From assembly GCA_034933305.1 (NCBI GenBank), contig JAYFNU010000008.1:92291-156290 (forward strand): a stretch of 64,000 nt of DNA, given 5' to 3'. Within the stretch, counting starts at the first letter, position 1. The number at the start of each line of letters is the position of its first letter. The notes below the pieces were generated by a model. That model saw only the letters and a program-made list of their open reading frames with translations, had not been told where the DNA came from and made no database searches. Origin of the DNA: JAYFNU01 sp034933305. GTDB taxonomy: Bacteria; Bacillota; Clostridia; Oscillospirales; Ruminococcaceae. Shown here piece by piece: positions 48,510 to 56,238 of the stretch. Both the position numbers and the translations under genes were made by a program.

Positions 48510-50171
48510 TTATTCGTCCTTAAAGGTTTCGGACACATCGCCTATGAAATTGTAGGTAATCCGTATCTCCTGCGTCTTGCCGCGTCCCCAATGGCTGTAC
48601 TGCGGAGGTGTGTACACGGCTTCGCCGACCCGCACCGCCGTGATAAATTCGTGTACGATTTCGGGTGTCAGTTCCGTAACCTCAGTGAAGGAACGCACCA
48701 CCCGTAGGAAGCTCTCGATGCCCTCTGTCTGAGTGGTCGATGCGGATATGAGGCTTTCCAGCTCGACGGCTCTGCTTTTCAAGCCTGTCTGCTCATCCTC
48801 GTATCCGGCAAGCATTGTCGCAAACCGCTCGTCGCTTATCTTGCCCTCCACATTGTCCTCGTACAGCTTACTGACAATTTTGTCGAGCGTACCGATTCGC
48901 GTTTTCGCTTTGGCAAGCTCATTCTTGGCTTTCTGTAAGCCACGCTCGTTTTCACGGGAGGATGCCGCAGTCAGCTTCTCAGCAAACTTCTTCTCGTCTG
49001 TTTTCGCCAGCCGGATGACACGCTGCAGGTCTTTCAGTACGACCGCTTCGAGCGCCTCACGCTGTATGGAATGCGGTGTGCAGCTCGAATTGTCGGAATA
49101 TGTGCGTGAATTTTTGCAGACGTAATAGCAGTAATTCCTGACCGTCCCGTCCGGGTTTGTCCGTGAATTCCGTTTTGCATAAAGACGGTCGCCACAGTCG
49201 AGACAGTAGACACTTCCTTCGAGAGCGCCTTTTTCGTAGGTTTTCCGTTGCACCTGTCGGCGATTGGCTCGAATGCGCTGCACGGTTTCCCATGTGCTGC
49301 TGTCAACGATGGCGGGATGTGCGTTTTCGTGGATAATCCATTCTTCCTCCGGCTTTATATATTTCCGATGGTCTTTGTAAGAGCGGCTCGTCTTACGGTT
49401 CAAAACCGCCGCGCCGGTGTACTCTCTGTTCGAGAGGATGTTGACCACAACGCTCGTGTGCCACATGGTGTCGGGTCGCTTGGGAATGTGCTTCGGCGGC
49501 ACTCCGTCTCGCTCCGCTTTGTAGATTTGCGGAATCTTCAAGCCCCGATTGCTGAGTTCCTTTGCGATGTACTGAGGCCCCATGCCTTCGGCGCACATTT
49601 TGAAAATGTCCCTGACCACCTCGGCGGCGGGTTCATCGACCGCCCACACGAATTTGTCCGCTTCCGACGGCTTGTAGCCATACGGCGCGACCGAATTTGA
49701 GTGCTGTCCGTTTTGCGCTTTTGCCTTGAACACGGCGCGTATCTTCTTGCTCGTGTCGGCAACAAACCACTCGTTGAACACATCACGGAAGATTGACATG
49801 ATGTCAAAACCGTTGGCGGTGTCGAGATTGTCGTTTGCGGCGATAAGACGAACATCGAACTCGTCAAAGGTGCGTTTCAGCAACCCGACCTCGATAACGT
49901 CACGACCGATTCTACTTTGGTCTTTTATGATGACGGTAGCCACGCCGCCCGTCCTAACTTCGGCGAGAAGCGCGTCAAGACCCGGTCTCGAAAACAGTGT
50001 ACCGCTCACGCCGTCATCGACGAAATAGCGGGTATTTCCGAAACCGTGGTCTTTAGCGTACTTAGCGAGGATTTCCTTTTGATGAACGATTGAGTTCGAC
50101 TCGCCGGAGTCAAAATCCTCTTTGCTTAACCGGCAGTACAGTGCTGTGATTTTGCCTTGTGTTACTCCCAT
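48510..50171 (-). CDS. Large serine integrase/recombinase with DUF4368 tail
   Basis: A 553-residue serine recombinase. The catalytic domain has Ser16 in ALYCRLSKED and FVDDGVSGTLFSRPGL, with KDQSRIGRD as the arginine region. A Recombinase domain (about 160-270, PYGYKPSEADKFVWAVDEPA), a zinc ribbon (YCLDCGDRL...YYVCKN) and a DUF4368-type C-terminus (KLYEDNVEGKISDERFATM to ITYNFIGD) follow. Its closest style is TnpX-like transposon resolvases of clostridia. It sits at the edge of the prophage, next to the lysis genes, and is the likely integrase that inserted the element into the neighbouring recombinase gene. Confidence 0.9.
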   Translation of the reverse strand: MGVTQGKITALYCRLSKEDFDSGESNSIVHQKEILAKYAKDHGFGNTRYFVDDGVSGTLFSRPGLDALLAEVRTGGVATVIIKDQSRIGRDVIEVGLLKRTFDEFDVRLIAANDNLDTANGFDIMSIFRDVFNEWFVADTSKKIRAVFKAKAQNGQHSNSVAPYGYKPSEADKFVWAVDEPAAEVVRDIFKMCAEGMGPQYIAKELSNRGLKIPQIYKAERDGVPPKHIPKRPDTMWHTSVVVNILSNREYTGAAVLNRKTSRSYKDHRKYIKPEEEWIIHENAHPAIVDSSTWETVQRIRANRRQVQRKTYEKGALEGSVYCLDCGDRLYAKRNSRTNPDGTVRNYCYYVCKNSRTYSDNSSCTPHSIQREALEAVVLKDLQRVIRLAKTDEKKFAEKLTAASSRENERGLQKAKNELAKAKTRIGTLDKIVSKLYEDNVEGKISDERFATMLAGYEDEQTGLKSRAVELESLISASTTQTEGIESFLRVVRSFTEVTELTPEIVHEFITAVRVGEAVYTPPQYSHWGRGKTQEIRITYNFIGDVSETFKDE

Positions 50172-50189
50172 AGAGCTGATACCTCCTTC

Positions 50190-50399
50190 TTATTGGTAGG
50201 TAACATATTCGCTCTTATCGGCACACATAGCAAGCGATAAATCGGTATTATTCTGATAACTTTTCTTGTCCGAAACGTGCCGTAAAATCAAGCGTTCCAG
50301 CTTCTTTTCTACGGTTTCGGTAGCGGTCGGAGAACACTCCGAGGTAACGATATAGGTAACATTTCCGATTCGTGTTTCGGTAACGGTTTTGTTGTCCAT
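50190..50399 (-). CDS. TnpW-like small transposon protein
   Basis: A 69-residue protein: MDNKTVTETRIGNVTYIVTS then TATETVEKKLERLILRHV. It resembles TnpW of Tn4451-type elements, which travels with TnpX-like resolvases. The start at 50399 has GGAGGG. It lies 18 bp upstream of the integrase gene, so the pair may be a transposon-derived integration module captured by the phage. Function is not established. Confidence 0.65.
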   Translation of the reverse strand: MDNKTVTETRIGNVTYIVTSECSPTATETVEKKLERLILRHVSDKKSYQNNTDLSLAMCADKSEYVTYQ

Positions 50400-50486
50400 T
50401 CCGGCTCCCTCCATTCCGAAGGGATGAAAACTCCCCTCACTATCGAGAGGACATTGAGAAGCAGAAATCCGTAGTGAAATCACGCT

Positions 50487-51200
50487 TTACTCCGAATATT
50501 TTACAAAAGCGTCGCTGAAGCCCGCTGCTTTGACCTTTTTGAGCATAGCGTCAGCGTTTGCCTTGACAGAGAACGCACCGAGCTGGACGCGGTAATACTT
50601 CTTCGGTGTGGTTGGCGTTACGGGAGCGGGCGTATCCGGCGCAGCCAGTCCAACTTTCACATCCGACCTGAAGGTGTCCATACTCTTGCCGTGCTTCGGG
50701 AACCAGTGCATGACGTCGCCGTGATTGGAGGCGATGCCTTGCTTGTAGCCCTCGCAGTGGCAGATGATGTTCTTTTCCGTCAGTCCATACTGCTTGCAGA
50801 GATACACGCAAAGCTCGACAGCCTCCTTGTAAACGGCAGAAAAATATGCGGGGTCGGTCAGTCCGTCCTCGCATATCTCAAAGCCAATATGGGTGTTGTT
50901 GGAGCTGCCGCCGCCATGCCAGCCGCGCATATTCCACGGGAGCGTCTGGTAGGTGGCAATCGTGCCGTCCTTCAGCTTGCCGATGAAAGCGTGAACGCAG
51001 ACCTGTCTGCCGCCCGGTGTCGCAGTGTTCCAGTGGTTACCGTACTGGTTCACGCCGAGCAGACCGTCGTCGGGACCGACATAGCGTTTGAGGTTAGGAT
51101 TGTTCGCGCCGGTGCTGTGTACCATAATGCCCTTCGGCGTAATGGTTTTACCGGCTTTGTAGCAGTCATTTTTGGTAAAGATGAGCTTATGCAGATTCAT
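50487..51200 (-). CDS. N-acetylmuramoyl-L-alanine amidase (endolysin) with SPOR-like C-terminus
   Basis: A 237-residue endolysin. The N-terminal Amidase_2 domain (about 20-160) has zinc-ligand-type histidines in GIMVHSTGANN and IICHCEGYKQGIASNHGDVM. A Pro/Thr-rich linker leads to a SPOR-type domain (YYRVQLGAFSVKANADAMLK) for peptidoglycan binding. It overlaps the holin stop by 4 bp (ATGA). It cleaves the lactyl-amide bond during phage lysis. Confidence 0.9.
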   Translation of the reverse strand: MNLHKLIFTKNDCYKAGKTITPKGIMVHSTGANNPNLKRYVGPDDGLLGVNQYGNHWNTATPGGRQVCVHAFIGKLKDGTIATYQTLPWNMRGWHGGGSSNNTHIGFEICEDGLTDPAYFSAVYKEAVELCVYLCKQYGLTEKNIICHCEGYKQGIASNHGDVMHWFPKHGKSMDTFRSDVKVGLAAPDTPAPVTPTTPKKYYRVQLGAFSVKANADAMLKKVKAAGFSDAFVKYSE

Positions 51201-51613
51201 TTTGTGTCCTCCTTCTCAGCGCGGTCGTGGAGTTGCTCCAGCACTGCCTTCAGCTTTGCCGGAATGGGCAGCCCCAGATGCCCGGCGTTCTCCAACAGGG
51301 ACACGCCCTCATTGGAAATGTAGAAAAAGATGATCGCCGTTCTCAGTACGCTGCCGGTGCCGATGACCTGTACGTCAAGCACGTTCGCAATGCCCACCAG
51401 CGTGAAGATGAGCACCTTCTTGAAGATGCCCTTGAAGCCAACCGAGCTGGAGAGCTTCTTGTCCACCACGGCGCACATGATGCCCGTGATGTAGTCCACG
51501 ACGACGAACGCGATCAGCGCGTAGAGCAAGCCGTCACACCCTCCCAAGAACCAGCCAAGCCAACCACCGATGGCAGCAAGCACGAGTTGAATGGTACTCC
51601 AGAATTCCTTCAT
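51197..51613 (-). CDS. Phage holin
   Basis: A 138-residue membrane protein with three to four hydrophobic helices (residues of about 8-28, 29-48, 65-85, 88-105) and a charged C-terminus. AFVVVDYITGIMCAVVDKKL and GFKGIFKKVLIFTLVGIANV are typical of the TcdE/phage holin family. It permeabilises the membrane for the adjacent endolysin. Confidence 0.9.
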   Translation of the reverse strand: MKEFWSTIQLVLAAIGGWLGWFLGGCDGLLYALIAFVVVDYITGIMCAVVDKKLSSSVGFKGIFKKVLIFTLVGIANVLDVQVIGTGSVLRTAIIFFYISNEGVSLLENAGHLGLPIPAKLKAVLEQLHDRAEKEDTK

Positions 51614-51627
51614 AATGTAAATTCTCC

Positions 51628-52977
51628 TTATTCATCCGTAATAATAGATTTTGATGTTTTGTTACCGGATATCTGCGATACATAATCCTTCAGCGTAGGC
51701 TTGCCGCGTCTGCCGCCGCTGTCCACGGTGAACTCCGTGAAGAAGCCCTTTCGCCCAAGCGTGTGTCGGACAGAAGTCACCACGCCGATATTCTCAGTTT
51801 CTCCGTCCGCTGTCATTTCGATGGCGTCACCGATGATCATCTGCGGAGTGAAGCGTCCCGCAAAGGTTTCTGTTCTGCCGGAAATGGCAATGCTCTCTGC
51901 GAGGTTGTTTGCGTAGGACTGTAATTCGCTGTAGCTTGTACCGTCCGGCACGGTCACGAACAAGGTGCGGTGGGTTGCCATAGCCCAGAGTCTGTGCGGC
52001 GGTAAATCCACGTACAGCGTGTTCTCCGGCTCCTTGCAGGAAACACAGATACGGGAGTAGGTGTCCTCATCGCAGTATTCGGTCGAATAGCTCCAGCAGT
52101 TGGCGTCACGGGCAAACTGATAGGTGGACGGCTGCTCAAACCGAGCATCGGTTATGCTGCCGATGCCGATCACACCGTCAGCGGTTTCGTCTATCTTCCA
52201 GTTGCCGAACAACCGAATAATATCCTCAATGCCTTCAAGCAGCGTGTTGCTTGGCTCAAAGGAAAGCCGCCAGTTTCTGCCCGTGTCACCGACAAAGTAG
52301 TCCTCCGCGCCGCCGTAGGCCAGAATTGCTTTCAGGTTGTCCGTGAGTGTTGCCTCAGAAAAGGTCGTCTGCTCGTCAAAGGTCTGCTCCTTCAGCAGCT
52401 TGCCGATGGCGTTTCGCGCGGTAACCGAGATGTTGTTGCCCGGAATGGAGGTAGAAACACGGTCGATGTACCACTTGCCGAGTGAGATTTCATCGGACGA
52501 GCCAAGCGAGAAGAAGAGTTCTATTTTTGCGTTCGGAGAAACAACAGAGCGGTAACGGCGCAGCAGATAGCCGTTGACGTTCTCAAAATTGAAGGAGGCA
52601 CTGGAAACCGCACTGTCTTTGGAATAACTGAGGCTGCCGTCGATGAGCGTATCGGTAATGTCCATCGGGAGCATATACATCACAAATTTGTGGTCGATGG
52701 TGCTTCCGTCAACACCCGCCGCACTCCAAAAGCCGTAGGCTCCGTAATGCGCCACCTTCTTCAGTGAGGGGTGGGAGATGTTTTCATCCGGTGACATTCT
52801 GCCTTTGCTGTCCCATTCAAGCGCATCGTAAAGACCGAGTGACGGAAAGGTTACGAGTGCGTTCACCAGTCCGTCGTCATTCGCATAGATGATGCGGAAG
52901 CCGTTGTCCGGCATATGCACCACCTGTGGCTTGTGACCACTGCCAAATGTAGCCGCATAAGAAAATGAGAGGAGCAT
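51628..52977 (-). CDS. Phage tail/baseplate protein
   Basis: A 449-residue structural protein. Position between fibre-like proteins and the holin, and segments such as MYMLPMDITDTLIDGSLSYS and FTPQMIIGDAIEMTADGETE, suggest a tail hub or baseplate component of the gp27/prophage-tail type. The start at 52977 has GAGGAG; an upstream start would add ten residues. No enzymatic motif was seen. Confidence 0.65.
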   Translation of the reverse strand: MLLSFSYAATFGSGHKPQVVHMPDNGFRIIYANDDGLVNALVTFPSLGLYDALEWDSKGRMSPDENISHPSLKKVAHYGAYGFWSAAGVDGSTIDHKFVMYMLPMDITDTLIDGSLSYSKDSAVSSASFNFENVNGYLLRRYRSVVSPNAKIELFFSLGSSDEISLGKWYIDRVSTSIPGNNISVTARNAIGKLLKEQTFDEQTTFSEATLTDNLKAILAYGGAEDYFVGDTGRNWRLSFEPSNTLLEGIEDIIRLFGNWKIDETADGVIGIGSITDARFEQPSTYQFARDANCWSYSTEYCDEDTYSRICVSCKEPENTLYVDLPPHRLWAMATHRTLFVTVPDGTSYSELQSYANNLAESIAISGRTETFAGRFTPQMIIGDAIEMTADGETENIGVVTSVRHTLGRKGFFTEFTVDSGGRRGKPTLKDYVSQISGNKTSKSIITDE

Positions 52978-52981
52978 TGAA

Positions 52982-54496
52982 TCAACTCCTCTCAAACTGT
53001 ACGGCAAAGCTGAAGTCCAGCACCCAGTTTTCGTTTTTTATTGGACGGTCGAGTTTGCAGTCCATTTCTATTGCAGCACCGGCGGCGGGCGGATTTGTGA
53101 AAACAATGCCCGGTGTGACATAGCCAAGACGGATATTAGGACAGGAGCCTCCGCCAATTTGCGTAAGCGAGCTGACCGAAAGCCGCCAGTACCGCGCCGT
53201 GATAGGTGTCTCAAGCAGCACCTCTCCGTGAACACTGCTGTAGGTTTCAGTTTCGGTGGTCAGCACGGTAGTCCATTCCTCATTGTCATGCGAGTACGAA
53301 ATCACTGCATTGGTAGAGGGAGTACCCCAACCACCGAAATAGAACGATCCGGTCGGAATGATAATTCTGTTCACGGTGATGTCATGTCCATAATCAAACA
53401 CAATCGGTGAATCGGAGTTGATGCAGTTTTTGCCTGTATAGTACGCACCCCATACAAGGAACGGATAATAATAGTAGCTGGTGTGAGTATAGCCTCCCGT
53501 TACCGTACATTGGGTCGGGTCTGCACTGACAAAAAGCTCCGGGTATTCGATGGCGTTGTTGTCGTGAACAAAGGTGTAGTCCTCGCCACGGGTCTGCAAA
53601 ACGCCGTCAACGCGGAGGGCTTCGGTGTTTTCCACCACCAGTGGCAGCGGACAGTTGAACACCGTCTGCTCACCGTCCCCAAGCCCCACGGCAACATTGG
53701 ATAGCTGAATGTGCGGGAAGATATCTGTGTTTGGCAGTAGCCACGCCGCAACGGTCGGACAGCCGATTGCACTTATCATGTGGCTGTTAGCAGTATCGTA
53801 ATTCCAACGCTGCGTTGGGAACTGCCAGCGACGGTTCGTATAATCTCCGCTTGGAGTTATATTTGTCTTCGTGTTCAGCGCAGTGCTTGTCAATTCATCC
53901 GCCGTTTGAATCTTGTTTGACATACCGAGGGTTTCGGACAAGGTCGAGTAGCTATCCTGCAGAATCGCGCTGATGACGGCGTTATTATTCGCTGTCGGCA
54001 GAATATATACACCCTCCACAGCAGCACCGATGGTGACATAGAAGGTGGCGTACACTGTCAGCACATCGGTATCTGTTTTCTGAATGGCGATCTGGTTGCC
54101 CTCGCTGTCCTTGAGCATGGAGTGCGTGACCAGACTGCCGTTGGAGGTGCTGTAGCCGAAGCCAACCTCCGTAATGTTCGCACCGACAAAATCTGCCGGA
54201 GACAGTACGATTTTTTTGCGGATATAGCTTGTAGGATAGTCCTTGACGGTATCCACCACAGAAGCAGCCCTTGCACCGAGAAAGGTGAACATCGAAGTGT
54301 CCGTGACAGCGGGAGTGCCTGTGCCTGTACCAAGATGGATATAGCCGAGCTTGGACGCTCTGCCGATCAGCCGTGTGAAAAACTGGTCAAGCACGATGTT
54401 GTAGGAGGTGACACGCTGTTTGACTTCTCCCGTTGCCGCATCGGTCACCTCGATATCGAAGCGGTTGTGGACTTTTGGTTTGATTACTCGTTCCAT
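52982..54496 (-). CDS. Tail fibre-like protein with discoidin-type domain
   Basis: A 504-residue protein. The N-terminal 180 residues look like a phage tail structural region (NRFDIEVTDAATGEVKQRVT, YIHLGTGTGTPAVTDTSMFT). A region near residue 300 resembles a collar or repeat. About 330-460 resembles F5/8 type C (AVISYSHDNEEWTTVLTTET and ITARYWRLSVSSL), a galactose-binding-type fold used for carbohydrate contact. It is a good candidate for host recognition. Confidence 0.65.
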   Translation of the reverse strand: MERVIKPKVHNRFDIEVTDAATGEVKQRVTSYNIVLDQFFTRLIGRASKLGYIHLGTGTGTPAVTDTSMFTFLGARAASVVDTVKDYPTSYIRKKIVLSPADFVGANITEVGFGYSTSNGSLVTHSMLKDSEGNQIAIQKTDTDVLTVYATFYVTIGAAVEGVYILPTANNNAVISAILQDSYSTLSETLGMSNKIQTADELTSTALNTKTNITPSGDYTNRRWQFPTQRWNYDTANSHMISAIGCPTVAAWLLPNTDIFPHIQLSNVAVGLGDGEQTVFNCPLPLVVENTEALRVDGVLQTRGEDYTFVHDNNAIEYPELFVSADPTQCTVTGGYTHTSYYYYPFLVWGAYYTGKNCINSDSPIVFDYGHDITVNRIIIPTGSFYFGGWGTPSTNAVISYSHDNEEWTTVLTTETETYSSVHGEVLLETPITARYWRLSVSSLTQIGGGSCPNIRLGYVTPGIVFTNPPAAGAAIEMDCKLDRPIKNENWVLDFSFAVQFERS

Positions 54497-54511
54497 GTAA
54501 TGACTCCCTCC

Positions 54512-55903
54512 TTATACGGGTACATCACCGACCATCGTCGCAAGGAGCGAGCAGGTATAGGTGATTCCGAGTGATAGTTCTTCTTCCTGTCTTGTTTCAG
54601 GATATTCGATGGCAGTGTTGACAAGCGCAGTTACCAGATAGCTGACCGTCATTTCCGGCTGGTCGTCCGTCACGTAATCTGGCTCAAATACAGCCGTGAA
54701 GTTAGGCACTTCCAGCGGACTTGCTTGTGGAGACAGAAAGCAGAGGCGGCTGTAGTTGCCGAGCGTAATGACCACCTTCTGCCGCGATGAAATCGGCACA
54801 TCGGTTGTAATGCGGATACTGTTTTCGCTGACCACAGCAGCGGTTACCTGCGGACGGGTCGTTTCGACAACATCCGGTGTGACTGTTAAAAAGCCTTCCA
54901 ATGCCCGCCGCTTCAGAAGCGGGTAATTGAAGGTGATAATGAACTCATTCCCGTTTTGGCGTTTTGTCTGTACGATAGAAAAGGTCGGGTATGTCATGCA
55001 GTTGCCGATATAGCAGTCGGCAAGTGGTGGAAAGCCGGTCGCATAAGCATTTTTATCGTCATACACACTGCGGTACTCGATCGGCTTTACGGTGAGTTGG
55101 CAGTCCTGAACAATCTGACTGTATACGCTCTCGCTTCTCACACTCTGTCCGACATAGGTGCGGGAGGACAGCACATATTTGAAGGTGCCGCCGTTCTCGC
55201 AGATGAAGCCGACACGAAAATCGTTGGTGCGGAATACGCAAAGAGAGGTATTGCCGCCACCAAGTTCCGACACCTGTCGCTCCGTTTCCCAAAGCAGCTC
55301 ACCGCTTTCCTGCAAGCAAAGCGCACGGTAGTACACATTGCCACCCTTGAGATAACCGACAATCAGCCCTTGGTCGAGCAACGGGTCATCCGAGGACTGC
55401 CAACCGCGACAGACCGAGATTTCCGAAGCGCCTGTGGCAAGCGGTATCCGGGAAGCAGCATCCTGCCATTTCTGTACATAAAGCGTTCCGCTCTGCACGA
55501 AAAAGAGGTAGGGCATTTCTTCGGTTTGCAGGTAGTACCATTGCTTTGAAGTGTTTATCTGCCACGTGCCGTCAAATTCTATCGCCACATCCGTTGCCGC
55601 TCCGAGCGTCCAGATGTAGTTCCACGGATTGTCCATATACGACGGGAATTTGCGCTCATGAAGCGTCGCCGTTCCATTGTCGAGGCAAAGCGCATACGCA
55701 AGCGACGGTTCTTTTTCACCTTCGAGCTGCCGAATAGCCACATCACCGTAAGCGGCAGGAATGTCCTTGTGGATGATTTCCGACAGCAGCGTATTGGTGG
55801 TAGACTGCGTTGCCACCACGCGAAGATTCGGTTGGGCATCGTTGCTTTTCACCTGCAGGTCTTTCAGCAGCTTCTGCCGCAGTTCATACGGAAGCGTTCT
55901 CAT
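54512..55903 (-). CDS. Phage structural protein, 463 residues
   Basis: A large, mostly beta-type protein without a recognisable family, lying between the tape-measure region and the fibre-like gene. LSEIIHKDIPAAYGDVAIRQ and IWTLGAATDVAIEFDGTWQI precede a central beta-propeller-like stretch. It is probably a baseplate or side-tail component. Confidence 0.55.
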   Translation of the reverse strand: MRTLPYELRQKLLKDLQVKSNDAQPNLRVVATQSTTNTLLSEIIHKDIPAAYGDVAIRQLEGEKEPSLAYALCLDNGTATLHERKFPSYMDNPWNYIWTLGAATDVAIEFDGTWQINTSKQWYYLQTEEMPYLFFVQSGTLYVQKWQDAASRIPLATGASEISVCRGWQSSDDPLLDQGLIVGYLKGGNVYYRALCLQESGELLWETERQVSELGGGNTSLCVFRTNDFRVGFICENGGTFKYVLSSRTYVGQSVRSESVYSQIVQDCQLTVKPIEYRSVYDDKNAYATGFPPLADCYIGNCMTYPTFSIVQTKRQNGNEFIITFNYPLLKRRALEGFLTVTPDVVETTRPQVTAAVVSENSIRITTDVPISSRQKVVITLGNYSRLCFLSPQASPLEVPNFTAVFEPDYVTDDQPEMTVSYLVTALVNTAIEYPETRQEEELSLGITYTCSLLATMVGDVPV

Positions 55904-56238
55904 TCCTCAGCCTCCTTTGCCAGCGTCAGCGTTGCCTTGAACCAGTCGCAAGCCATACGCTCCGAAAAGGACAGCTCGGTGATGCGCCCTGCATACAGAC
56001 CGTGCTTGACCGAAACGGAAAGCAAAGCTGCTGTATCCTCCGCCTGTGACAGCAGTGTTTTTCCTTCGCGGTTGACATATGCCATGACTGTGTAGTAGAC
56101 AGTCGGATCGCCAATGCGCTGAAGGTAAACGCCACCACTGAGAAGCGTTTGCTCGGTGCGGATGACTTCCTGTTTTTCTTCGAGCGACACGAAATGCGTG
56201 ATGAGCGTATTCGTGTCTGTGTTTTTCAAATAACTCAT
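55900..56238 (-). CDS. Phage protein, 112 residues
   Basis: A small protein overlapping both the tape measure gene and the next gene by 4 bp. It opens MSYLKNTDTNTLITHFVSLE. Its position suggests a distal-tail or adaptor role; sequence alone does not identify it. Confidence 0.5.
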   Translation of the reverse strand: MSYLKNTDTNTLITHFVSLEEKQEVIRTEQTLLSGGVYLQRIGDPTVYYTVMAYVNREGKTLLSQAEDTAALLSVSVKHGLYAGRITELSFSERMACDWFKATLTLAKEAEE

